Shown here: one piece after another, positions 35,408 to 43,141 of the stretch
Numbering within the stretch: position 1 is the first letter of the stretch
Layout: each line of letters begins with the position of its first letter
NCBI GenBank assembly: GCA_963807235.1
Contig: CAWEBF010000009.1
Span: 1-64,000 of the forward strand
Length of the DNA stretch: 64,000 nucleotides
Reading direction: 5' to 3'
Source of the DNA: CAWEBF01 sp963807235
GTDB taxonomy: Bacteria > Acidobacteriota > Vicinamibacteria > Vicinamibacterales > UBA2999
Notes under the pieces: generated by a model
Database searches by the model: none
What the model was told of the DNA's origin: nothing
The model's input: only the letters and a program-made list of their open reading frames with translations
Position numbers and translations under genes: made by a program

Positions 35408-36002
35408 ATGCTCGTTGACGAATGCCTGCCGGTCTATGATGTCTCAGAGAGCGTGGCCACAGTCGTGCACGCCAACGTCGCGAAGACATGGGACGCGTTG
35501 ATGCGGGTCGACCTGATCGAGGTCGGCCGAGCGCCGTACCCTGGTCGCTGCACTTGGCGCTCTGCGCGCACTGCCCGAAATCGTCAGCGATGTGTTGCAC
35601 GGTGAGCCCAGGCGCGGATGCCGACCAGCTTCGATTGCGCGACACCACGCAGCTTCCATTGGGCGAAGGCGGGTGGGTGCTGCTTGGCGAACGGCCGGGC
35701 GACGAGATTGCGCTTGGGCTGGTCGGCAAGTTCTGGCGCCCGGTGATCCCCTTCGCCAAGGTTACGAGCCGATGGCTTTCGCGACTTCGCGGAACCTGGC
35801 TTCGCGAAGACGGTGTATGCACTGTCCGTGCGAGCGCTCGACGAGCAACCGGACACTGTTGTCTGGTGTGATGCGAACCGCCACCACCGATGAAGACGCG
35901 CGCCGCTGGTTCCGCCGGTACTGGACGCTCGGCGTCGGCTCTGGAGCGCACCTGCTGGTCAACGGCGTGATCGATCTCACGCGGGAGATCGCGGAGCGCT
36001 GA
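35408..36002 (+). CDS. conserved hypothetical protein (SRPBCC-like), frameshifted
   Basis: ATG at 35408 (MLVDECLPVYDVSESVATVV) begins a protein readable across three frames: HANVAKTWDALMRVDLIEVG; a shift near 35535; LRLRDTTQLPLGEGGWVLLG with GDEIALGLVGKFWRPVIPFA; shifts near 35765 and 35850; and TLLSGVMRTATTDEDARRWF with RYWTLGVGSGAHLLVNGVID. The repaired length is about 198 residues. The beta-rich layout with a long C-terminal helix suggests a START/SRPBCC-type lipid- or small-molecule-binding fold, which is inference. A good -24/-12 promoter precedes it at a spacing shared by four other genes here. Confidence 0.6.
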
Positions 36003-36035
36003 TGTAAGCCGAACCGCGACGCGTGTGTGGTGCGC

Positions 36036-36437
36036 TCATGAGATGCAGGAGTATGGCCGCGGCGCAGGAGCCGGTGATTCTGCTGGTGCGGGCGTGGCCG
36101 CGTAGCCCGATACACCGGGAAGCCACTGCCGAGGAACATGCCCGGGACGTACACGGTGGCTTCCCAGGTGTGGCACTGGACGCAGGTCAACTCCCACCGA
36201 AACCCCATCGTTGAAGTACAGCGCACGCGGGTTGGTCGGGCTGATGCGTCGAGCCTGGAAGCTGGTCTTCGAGAACACCAGGAGTTGCGAGTTCTCCGGA
36301 ACCTGCAGGGCTTTGAGAACTGACCGGAGATACCCCGACACCGGATCGAATTGAAGCTCAACCTCGCCGCGGCGGAGTCGATCGTTCAACGTCGCAACGG
36401 CGTCGGCCGGAGGCGAGTCCTGGTAGCGTTTTAGTGC
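36036..36437 (-). pseudogene. fragment of a cytochrome c-type protein
   Basis: The reading begins directly after the multicopper oxidase stop, in the same frame: RYQDSPPADAVATLNDRL, LQFDPVSGYLRSVLKALQVP, QLLVFSKTSFQARRISPTNP and RALYFNDGVS. This block is typical of a family of c-type cytochrome-like proteins in Acidobacteriota. After an indel near 36210 another frame gives WELTCVQCHTWEATVYVPGM, where CVQCH (36170-36184) is a heme-binding site. The signal peptide and N-terminus are missing, and the C-terminus stops being recognisable near 36110. It is a remnant, truncated at both ends. Confidence 0.55.
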
Positions 36438-37895
36438 TCAGGGCGCGCTGTGATGTGTGTGGACGGCGGGGTCGCCGGGGCCGACGTGAACGGTGCCCAT
36501 CAGGCCGCCATCGGCGTGGTCCAGGATGTGGCAATGGAACATCCACGTGCCCGGCCGCTCGTCGAACGTCACCAGCAGCCGCACCGCGCTTTTCATCGGC
36601 ACGTTGACCGTGTCCTTCCATGCCAGCGGGCGCAGCGGCTGGTTCCGGTCGTCGAGCGGCATGAAGAAGAAGCCGTGCAGGTGGAAGGGGTGGTCCCACT
36701 GCGTGTCGTTTTTCACCACCCAGAGCTGCGTCTCGCCCAGCGACGCGCGATAGGGCTTTGCTTTCCAGAACGGCGCGCCGTTGACGCGAAACTCGGAGTG
36801 GCCCTTGTGGTCCACCGGCGGGAGCGTCAGCACCATGTCGACCGGGGTGGCGCCGGCGGCGGCGGGTGGCACAATCGTGCGACTGATGGCCGGGAGGCGA
36901 CGAGGCGCCAGCGCAGGCTCTGCGCTGAACGCAATCGTCATCAGCGTTTCGACGCTGCGGTACTCCACGCTGCCATAACCGCGGTTGTAGAGCATCGATT
37001 TCACCGCCAGCTCGGAGCTCGGCTCGCCGGTGGGTGACACGATCACGTCCACTCGCTCGCCGGGGGTTACAAGTAGCACCGGCGTTCGGACCGGATGCTC
37101 CTGCAGGCCGCCGTCGGTGCCGATGACGGTGAAGTCCTGTCCTTCGAGGTCCAACTGGAAGAACCGGCTCTTCGCGGCGTTGACGATGCGCCAGCGCTGC
37201 GGCGCGCCGGAGCGCGCCATCAGCCGGGGGTTGCGCCTGCCATTCACCAGCACATAGGCGCCCTCGCGCCCGAAGACGGTGCCGGCTGAGCCGCCGGAGT
37301 CGGCCGGTTCGAGCACGCCCTTGGCGTCGAAGCCGATATCGCTCAGGACGATGGTCAGCTGGTCTTCGATGCCGACGCCATCGGCCGGATCCTCGACGAG
37401 CAGCGCACCGTAGAGTCCGTTGCCCACTGCGGCTGCCGACATCACGTGCGGGTGATACCAATAGAGGCCGGCGTCCTTGACCACGAAATCGTAGGTAAAC
37501 GTCTGGCCCTGCGTGACCGGAGGCTGCGAGATCCCGGGCACGCCGTCCATCTCGATCGGCACGCGCACGCCGTGCCAGTGGACCGTCGTCGCATCGGATA
37601 GCTCGTTCTTGAAGTGGACGATCAGGCGATCGCCGACCTTGGTGCGAATGAGCGGTCCCGGCACGCTGCCGTTGTAGGTCCATGCCTTCACCGTGGCACC
37701 GGCGATGCGCACGTCGGCCAGCGTGGCGGTGAGTTCGATCTCGACAACGCTCGGATCCGGATTCGAATCCGTGAGTTCGTTCAGCTTGACGCCAGCGTCC
37801 CATCCCGGTGGCGCGAGCGTCTGTGCTGGAGCCACGGTTCCGGCAAGAGCAAGGAGGACGAAAGCGAGGGCAACTGGGCTACGGGATCGCTGCAT
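36438..37895 (-). CDS. multicopper oxidase
   Basis: A 485-residue secreted enzyme, signal SPVALAFVLLALAGTVAPAQ. Three cupredoxin domains carry all copper ligands: HWHGVRVP and YWYHPHVMSAA in domain 1, and HPFHLHGFFF and WMFHCHILDHADGGLM in domain 3, that is the type 1 and trinuclear sites with Cys, His and axial Met. It most resembles CueO/CopA/laccase-like enzymes that oxidise Cu(I), metals or phenols with O2 in the periplasm. No Met-rich insert is visible. The neighbours on both sides are decayed cytochrome c fragments. A candidate sigma-54 promoter lies 43 bases upstream of the start, with an inverted repeat a further 95 bases out. Confidence 0.9.
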   Translation of the reverse strand: MQRSRSPVALAFVLLALAGTVAPAQTLAPPGWDAGVKLNELTDSNPDPSVVEIELTATLADVRIAGATVKAWTYNGSVPGPLIRTKVGDRLIVHFKNELSDATTVHWHGVRVPIEMDGVPGISQPPVTQGQTFTYDFVVKDAGLYWYHPHVMSAAAVGNGLYGALLVEDPADGVGIEDQLTIVLSDIGFDAKGVLEPADSGGSAGTVFGREGAYVLVNGRRNPRLMARSGAPQRWRIVNAAKSRFFQLDLEGQDFTVIGTDGGLQEHPVRTPVLLVTPGERVDVIVSPTGEPSSELAVKSMLYNRGYGSVEYRSVETLMTIAFSAEPALAPRRLPAISRTIVPPAAAGATPVDMVLTLPPVDHKGHSEFRVNGAPFWKAKPYRASLGETQLWVVKNDTQWDHPFHLHGFFFMPLDDRNQPLRPLAWKDTVNVPMKSAVRLLVTFDERPGTWMFHCHILDHADGGLMGTVHVGPGDPAVHTHHSAP

Positions 37896-37936
37896 GGAAT
37901 CCTGTCACCTGACATTTTCCTCTGGGCAGACAGGAA

Positions 37937-37952
37937 GGCAAGAAGCGTTCCG
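37937..37952 (-). promoter_or_regulatory. sigma-54-type -24/-12 promoter
   Basis: On the minus strand CGGAACGCTTCTTGCC: GG-N10-GC spacing and a consensus TTGC at -12. Predicted start near 37926, 31 bases before the multicopper oxidase ATG. Confidence 0.5.
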
Positions 37953-38016
37953 CCTCGTCCCGCGCTCTGAGACGGAGTTCGCAGGGGCCGCCGAGCTGAA
38001 GGAGTCGAAGTGGCGT

Positions 38017-38046
38017 GGAATAACCGCGTCCGGTGCGTGTTATTCC
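38017..38046. promoter_or_regulatory. inverted repeat GGAATAAC-N14-GTTATTCC
   Basis: A perfect 8-base inverted repeat with flanking GCGTG on both sides. Its centre is about 105 bases upstream of the predicted multicopper oxidase transcription start, a usual place for an enhancer-binding protein site. Confidence 0.45.
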
Positions 38047-38102
38047 GCACGCACCGTTTCCCCTTCGACAAAGGACCCAGGAAAAGGCCACGGCCCGGTT
38101 CT

Positions 38103-38133
38103 TGCCCTTGAGCCTGGCCGGTAGGCTCAAGGG
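38103..38133. repeat. perfect 12-base inverted repeat
   Basis: GCCCTTGAGCCT, 7-base loop, AGGCTCAAGGGC. There is no U-rich tail on either strand, so it's not called a terminator. It lies between the multicopper oxidase promoter region and a decayed cytochrome gene. Confidence 0.6.
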
Positions 38134-38142
38134 CGTCAAATC

Positions 38143-38440
38143 TCGTTTCTACGTCGGTACAGCTCGCGACGCGCGCGGTCATGGCCCAGTGGCGCCGGCT
38201 CTCAAGACCGCTCCGCCCGACCTGACCCTCTACACGACGCGGAACGGTGGCGTGTTCCCAGGCGAGCGCGTGGCGCGCATCATCGACGGTCGCGACGTGC
38301 CGTCGCATCGGGATCGTGAGATGCCGGTGTGGGGCGACGCCTTCCGCGCGTCGCCCGCCGGCCTCTCGCCGGAGGACGTGAAGGCGCGGATCGCGGCGAT
38401 AGCGGCGTTCCTGGAAGCGATTCAGCGCCGGAATTCGTAG
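38143..38440 (+). pseudogene. C-terminal half of a cytochrome c, heme motif lost
   Basis: The plus strand encodes RFYVGTARDARGHGPVAPAL, TAPPDLTLYTTRNGGVFPGE and REMPVWGDAFRASPAGLS, ending AFLEAIQRRN. This is the C-terminal half of a class I cytochrome c, including the Met-Pro axial-ligand loop. Where the heme site would be (typically Y-C-x-x-C-H-G before 'ARGHGP') the sequence reads YVGTARD, with both Cys and the His gone. There is no start codon or signal peptide in register. It is a decayed gene, convergent with DUF4010. Confidence 0.55.
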
Positions 38441-38482
38441 ACAGGCCGGCCCGCGGCGAGGTGCCGTAGACGCCACGGGCGC

Positions 38483-39736
38483 CTACCGCTGTGGCCAGTG
38501 CACTACAAGAGCCACGGCGGTTGCCCCCGCCATCGCCGTAAGAGCAAGGGCGGTAGCGAGGCGGAATCGGCCGCGCCCGACCGCCAGCGCTGTACCGAGC
38601 TTCAGGATGGTGTTCGAAAGGACGCCAACTGTGAGCGCAGCCGCAGCGTCCGGCACCATCGCCTCCACGTCGGTGCTTCTCGCCAAAGAGAGCGTCAGTG
38701 CGTCCAGGTCGGTCAGGCCGACAAATGCCGCCGTGCCCGCAAGCGCCTGCGAGCCCCATCGCGACTGCACCGCCAGAATCAGAAAGAGCACCACCTGAAA
38801 CAGCGCCGTCATCTGAAGCGCTGTTCGGAGTTGCAGTGGCGAGCCGACCATCGTTTCCCCTTCTGGACCCTCAGCATTCGTGCGCCACAGGGCCAGCAGG
38901 GTAACGAGGCCGATGACGAAGGTAGGCCAGATATAGCGCGTGAGTGCTACGGCGAGTGCAGGATTCAACACGGCACACGCGACGGCCACGCGAACCAGCA
39001 TCACCGTGCAGGCGCCCACCGCGCCGCCTGCCAGCCCCAGGCCTGGTGCTCCTGCTATTCTGGAGTCGCGCGCGAAGCGAAGTGTGACCGAGGTCGACGA
39101 GACGATGCCACCGAGCAGGCCAGAGAGGATCATGCCGGCGTGTGGACCCGCCAGCCGCCGCGCGATCCAGCCCGCAAAGCTCAAGCCCGAAAAGAAGAGC
39201 ACCAGCGCCCACAGCTCGCGCGGGCGGACGGCGCCGTAGGGTCCGTACGGGCCGGTCGGCAAGAGCGGCAGGACAATGCAGGCCAGCGCCGCAAAGCGAG
39301 CGCTGGCGCGTAACGACACGTCGTCGATGCGTGCGACCAGCGCGTGGAGGCGTGTCTTCTCGAGCAGGAGCAGCGCAGTGCCGGCGATCACGCCGCTCGC
39401 GAGTGCCAGTCGGCCGCTGCCGGCCAACGTTCCAGCGGTCAGTACCACCAGCGCCGCGACCTCGGTGGTGCCGTCGATGTCCGACCGAGCCGACACTGCG
39501 TAGCCGATTGCCACCAGCGCGACTGCTCCGGCCAGGAGCACCCCGGCCAGGAGCCGCTGGTCGTTGACCGACAGCCACCCGGCCAGGCCAGCGATGCCTC
39601 CGAGCATCGTAAACGTGCGAATGCCGCCGAACCGGGCGTGTGGACCGCTCGCGTGGCCCGACCACTGCCGCTCCAGGCCAATTGCGGCGCCACCGAGCGT
39701 GGCGACGAGAAGGCCAGTAAGGGACGCCAGGCTCAC
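38483..39736 (-). CDS. MgtC/SapB-DUF4010 membrane protein
   Basis: A 417-residue integral membrane protein with about 12 helices. The N-terminal MgtC-like part (LTGLLVATLGGAAIGLERQW, FGGIRTFTMLGGIAGLAGWL) has the conserved G-x-E-R-Q and G-x-R-T-F signatures. The rest is the DUF4010 domain (RPRELWALVLFFSGLSFAGW, LSGLLGGIVSSTSVTLRFAR, LTDLDALTLSLARS). MgtC-type proteins support survival under magnesium limitation or acid stress. Its start is 13 bases after the USP gene stop (39750), so it is the second gene of the operon transcribed from the promoter at 40647. Confidence 0.88.
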   Translation of the reverse strand: MSLASLTGLLVATLGGAAIGLERQWSGHASGPHARFGGIRTFTMLGGIAGLAGWLSVNDQRLLAGVLLAGAVALVAIGYAVSARSDIDGTTEVAALVVLTAGTLAGSGRLALASGVIAGTALLLLEKTRLHALVARIDDVSLRASARFAALACIVLPLLPTGPYGPYGAVRPRELWALVLFFSGLSFAGWIARRLAGPHAGMILSGLLGGIVSSTSVTLRFARDSRIAGAPGLGLAGGAVGACTVMLVRVAVACAVLNPALAVALTRYIWPTFVIGLVTLLALWRTNAEGPEGETMVGSPLQLRTALQMTALFQVVLFLILAVQSRWGSQALAGTAAFVGLTDLDALTLSLARSTDVEAMVPDAAAALTVGVLSNTILKLGTALAVGRGRFRLATALALTAMAGATAVALVVHWPQR

Positions 39737-39749
39737 GGCTGCCCGGATC

Positions 39750-40634
39750 TCAAGCCTTCCGGACGATCAGAACCGGACACCGCGCCTCACGAATGACGTG
39801 ATGTGTCGTCGAGCCGAACACGATCAGGTCCAGCGCTCCACGGCCATGTACCCCCATCACGATGAGGTCTGCATTGACATCCGTGGCCTTCCGCAGCACT
39901 TCGCGATCGGCCTTTCCCTCTTCGACTACCGTGGTCACCGCCCCGGGAATCTGTGACGGGTGTGGAACAAGGTCGCGCAGCCGCCGCAGCGCCTCGGCTT
40001 CCGCCGCCGCGCGAATGCGATCGACGTCGAAGTCGGCAGCCATGGCATTCTCACGCAATTCCGGGGGCATTTCGATGACGTGCAGCAGCGTGAGCTGAGC
40101 GGCGGTCTGTCGGACCAGGCAAAGCGCCTGTGCGAGAGCCAGTAACGAACAATCCGAAAAATCCACGGCACAGACGATGTGCCGGAACTGTACCGGCTTG
40201 GTGGGGGGGATGTCGCCGGCGCGGGGCGGCACGACCAGCGTGGGGCACGAAGCCTTTCGAATGACCTTCTCGGCGACCGAACCGAGGAAAAGGTGCTGGA
40301 ACCCCAATCGCCCATGGGTGCCGAGCACGAGGAGATCGGGTCGGTTCTCGCCGACCTGCTCGAGAATTCCCTGGTGCGAGGACTCGGCCTCCCGAACCAG
40401 GAACTCGGGCGCCACCGGTGCCGGCACGCCTGCGGCCGTCTTCCGCATGGCTGTGACCAGCCGATCGCGTTCCGTCTCGTCGAGCGCGGGCGGCGGGACG
40501 TCCATCGCAGGCGCGTTGACCACCACATGGAGGAGCGTCAGCTGCGCGCCGTACCACCGTGCCATCGCCGAGGCGTGATCGACCACGTGGCCGGAGATGT
40601 CGGACAGGTCTATCGGGCAGAGGATGCGGGTCAT
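39750..40634 (-). CDS. universal stress protein, tandem Usp domains
   Basis: A 294-residue protein with two Usp domains. Each starts with a strand (MTRILCPIDLSDISG and RHIVCAVDFSDCSLLALA) and ends with the ATP-binding G-x2-G-x9-G-S/T loop (LGTHGRLGFQHLFLGSVAEK and MGVHGRGALDLIVFGSTTHH). Such proteins bind ATP and appear under starvation, hypoxia or oxidative stress. The start at 40634 is fixed by the conserved first strand. A -24/-12 promoter lies so close that the predicted 5' leader is only about two bases. Two paralogues occur at 43142-44035 and 45811-46728. It is divergent from groEL. Confidence 0.9.
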   Translation of the reverse strand: MTRILCPIDLSDISGHVVDHASAMARWYGAQLTLLHVVVNAPAMDVPPPALDETERDRLVTAMRKTAAGVPAPVAPEFLVREAESSHQGILEQVGENRPDLLVLGTHGRLGFQHLFLGSVAEKVIRKASCPTLVVPPRAGDIPPTKPVQFRHIVCAVDFSDCSLLALAQALCLVRQTAAQLTLLHVIEMPPELRENAMAADFDVDRIRAAAEAEALRRLRDLVPHPSQIPGAVTTVVEEGKADREVLRKATDVNADLIVMGVHGRGALDLIVFGSTTHHVIREARCPVLIVRKA

Positions 40635-40646
40635 GCCGGTCCCGAG

Positions 40647-40662
40647 CGCACGGGCTGTGCCA
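40647..40662 (-). promoter_or_regulatory. sigma-54-type -24/-12 promoter
   Basis: Minus strand TGGCACAGCCCGTGCG: perfect TGGCAC at -24, GTGC at -12, correct 10-base gap. Exactly 13 bases separate the GC from the USP ATG at 40634. Confidence 0.6.
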
Positions 40663-40745
40663 GACCTCCGGCAGCCCAAATCCGGCGGATCCTGGCCCAG
40701 CGCTCGCAGGCGGCGGCGTGGAGGAGCGAACTAATTCGCGGCCGT

Positions 40746-40774
40746 GGGGATTTCGCAGGTCGATCGGCCTGCGA
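40746..40774. promoter_or_regulatory. candidate shared enhancer between divergent USP and groEL promoters
   Basis: GGGGATTTCGCAGG (40746-40759) overlaps the inverted repeat TCGCAGG-N8-CCTGCGA (40753-40774). It lies about 75-90 bases from the groEL-side predicted start and about 115-130 from the USP-side start. It could serve both divergent -24/-12 promoters. Confidence 0.5.
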
Positions 40775-40812
40775 TTCAACCCGGGTAGCGCGTCGAGTGC
40801 GCGTTTTGTTCT

Positions 40813-40828
40813 TGGTACACGGATTGCC
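40813..40828 (+). promoter_or_regulatory. sigma-54-type -24/-12 promoter
   Basis: TGGTACACGGATTGCC: one mismatch from TGGCAC, perfect TTGC, 10-base gap. 13 bases separate the GC from ATG 40841; the groEL ATG is about 120 bases further on. Confidence 0.55.
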
Positions 40829-40840
40829 TTCTGGCTGGTC

Positions 40841-40957
40841 ATGCGCGATCCCATTCAAGTGACTTTTTACCGGGAGGCGATTAACGCCCTCACCGATGCC
40901 TTCGACATCGCCCGCCGGCGGCTGAAGGACGCGGCGCGTAAGCGCCGCGGCGATTGA
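40841..40957 (+). CDS. 38-residue HPF/RaiA-like mini-ORF
   Basis: The ORF reads MRDPIQVTFYREAINALTD then AFDIARRRLKDAARKRRGD. The first nine residues match the opening beta-strand of hibernation-promoting factor-like proteins of stress clusters (MRDPIQVTFR). The last 20 match the closing amphipathic helix (D-A-F-D-A-A-R-R-x-L-x-D). The central 70 or so residues of the HPF domain are missing without a frame break. It is either an in-frame deletion relic or a genuinely minimal peptide. It sits 4 bases before groEL and begins 13 bases after the -12 element. Confidence 0.5.
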   Translation: MRDPIQVTFYREAINALTDAFDIARRRLKDAARKRRGD

Positions 40958-40961
40958 CCCC

Positions 40962-42582
40962 ATGGCACACAAGCGAGTGCTGTTCCGCTCCGAGGCCCGG
41001 CAGAAGGTTCTGCGTGGTGCCACCGCGATTGCCGACGCCGTTCGCGTGACGCTGGGACCGAGGTCGCGCTCGGTGCTGATCGAGAAACGCTGGGGGCGGC
41101 CCATCGTCTGTAACGATGGCGTGACCATCGCCAAGGAATTCTCGCTCGAGGATCCGGAGGAGGATCTTGGTGCGCAGATGCTCCGGGACGCCGCCGAGCG
41201 CACGGGCGATGCAGTTGGTGACGGGACCACGACGTCCACCATTCTGGCGCACGCGATTGTCGCCGAAGGGATGCGAAACATAGCCGCCGGCGCCAGCGCC
41301 ATCGACTTGAAGCGTGGGCTCGACCGCGGCGTCAAGGCCGCTGTGTCCGCGCTGCGCGCGCTTTCGCGCGATGTGGCCAGCCCGAAAGAGAGGGAGCAGG
41401 TGGCCACGGTGTCGGCCCACAACGATCCGACGATCGGCGAGTTGGTGGCGCGCGCCATCGACAAGGTCGGTTCCGAGGGAGCGGTCACGGTCGAAGAAGC
41501 GAAAGGCACCGAAACCACGCTCGACGTGGTGGAGGGGCTCCAGTTCGATCGCGGCTACCTGTCTCCGTACTTCGTGACGGACGCGGAGAAGCTCGAAACC
41601 GTGCTCGATCGCCCGTTCATCCTGCTCCACGAAGAGAAGATCTCGGCGGTGAAGGACCTCCTGCCAGTGCTGGAGCTGGTGGCCAAGCAGGGTGCGGTCC
41701 CTCCTGATCGTGGCCGAAGACGTTGACGGGGAGGCACTGGCGACGCTGGTCGTCAACAAGCTGCGCGGTGTGTTCGCCAACGTGGCGGTGAAGTCCCCGG
41801 GTTTCGGCGACCGCCGCAAGGCGATGTTGGACGACGTCGCCACTCTGACCGGCGGCCGTGTCGTGGCGCCCGAACTGGGCGTCCGGCTCGCGAACGTGAC
41901 GCTGGAAGCGCTGGGCAGGGCAGAGCGGGTCGTGGTCGACCGCGAGCACACCACCATCATTGGCGGCAGCGGCGACCGCAAGGCCATCGAGGGCCGCTGT
42001 CAGGAGATCCGCACCCAGATCGCGGCGTCCACGTCCGACTACGACAAGGAAAAACTGGAGGAACGCCTGGCGAAGCTGTCAGGTGGTGTGGCCGTCATAC
42101 GGGTCGGCGCGCCATCAGAGGCAGAAATGAAGAGTCGCCACGAAGCGTTCGACGATGCCATCCACGCCACACGCGCAGCCATCGCCGAGGGGATCGTGCC
42201 CGGCGCCGGCCTGGCGCTGTTGAGGGCGATTCCGGCTGTTGAGGCCGAAGCCGAGAAGGCACAGGGCGACGAACGGTCCGGGCTGATGATGCTTCTCCGG
42301 GCGCTCGAAGCGCCGGCTCGGCAGATTGCCGAGAACTCCGGGGCCGACGACGGCGTGGTGGTCGATCGGATGCGAACCGGGACGGGCAATACGGGCTTTG
42401 ACGCGGCGACCGGACGTTACGTCGACCTGATGGAGGCGGGCATCATCGATCCGACGAAAGTGGTACGTCTGGCGCTCGAAAACGCGGCTTCCGTGGCCGG
42501 TATTCTGCTGCTCACCGAAGCGACGATGACGGAGCTACCCGAGCCAAAGGCCGAAGGCGCTCCGGCGATGGGGGGCGCCTGA
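40962..42582 (+). CDS. groEL: GroEL-type chaperonin, one frameshift
   Basis: A 60-kDa chaperonin subunit: KRVLFRSEARQKVLRGATAI, VRVTLGPRSRSVLIEKRWGR, the ATPase motif GDGTTTSTILAHAI, then LQFDRGYLSPYFVTDAEK. An indel near 41690 is followed by LLIVAEDVDGEALATLVVNK, PGFGDRRKAMLDDVA, VIRVGAPSEAEMKSR and GIVPGAGLALL. The C-terminus EGAPAMGGA lacks long GGM repeats. The repaired length is about 540 residues. There is no groES beside it. Its place among USP, DUF4010 and Yip1 genes, downstream of a sigma-54-like promoter, suggests a stress-specific paralogue. The stop overlaps the next ATG (TGATG). Confidence 0.88.
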
Positions 42583-43112
42583 TGTCGACCTACGTTCGCC
42601 GCCTGGTGGGCGCGCTGGCGCTGTACCCGGCAGCCTATGAGGACGTGGAGGCCGACACCGGCGCGACGCTCGCGGCCGGGCTGACCGTGCTGCTCTCCTG
42701 TCTCGCCACCGGCGTCGGGGCCCAGGGGTTTGGCCGGGATTTCTCAGGCGTCCTGCTATTCACCGGTGTGACGCTGGTCGGATGGGCGGCATGGGCCCTG
42801 CTGACCTTCGAAGTGGGCACGCGCGTGTTGCCTGGGGCCCGCACCCACGCCGACGTTGGCGAGCTGCTGCGAACGCTCGGCTTCGGCGCCGCGCCGGGGA
42901 TGCTCTTGGCACTTGGCGCGCTGCCCGGCCTGACTGTGCCGATTTTTGTCGCCGTGCCGCTGTGGATGCTGGCGACGATGGTGATGGCCGTGCGCCAGGC
43001 CCTGGACTACACCAGCACGGCCCGCGCTGTTGCCGTGTGCCTGCTCGGCTGGTTGCTGGCGGTGGTCATCGTCCTGAGCACCGGCTTCCTTTTCGGCACC
43101 CCGGTGCGGTAG
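42582..43112 (+). CDS. Yip1-like membrane protein
   Basis: A 176-residue protein with about five membrane helices: LTVLLSCLATGVGAQGFG, GVLLFTGVTLVGWAAWALLT, PGMLLALGALPGLTVPIFVA, VPLWMLATMVMAVRQALDYT, AVCLLGWLLAVVIVLSTGFL. The segment 'T-x-x-R-A-V-x-V-C-L-L-G-W' near the end is typical of bacterial Yip1-domain proteins. Translation is coupled to groEL by a one-base overlap. Function is unknown; the coupling suggests co-regulation under stress. Confidence 0.75.
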   Translation: MSTYVRRLVGALALYPAAYEDVEADTGATLAAGLTVLLSCLATGVGAQGFGRDFSGVLLFTGVTLVGWAAWALLTFEVGTRVLPGARTHADVGELLRTLGFGAAPGMLLALGALPGLTVPIFVAVPLWMLATMVMAVRQALDYTSTARAVAVCLLGWLLAVVIVLSTGFLFGTPVR

Positions 43113-43141
43113 CGGGAGCTATCCCGAGTCGCGGGGGACTT

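Noticed and set aside
38103..38133. Inverted repeat as a rho-independent terminator
   Set aside because: No U-rich tract on either strand after the stem.
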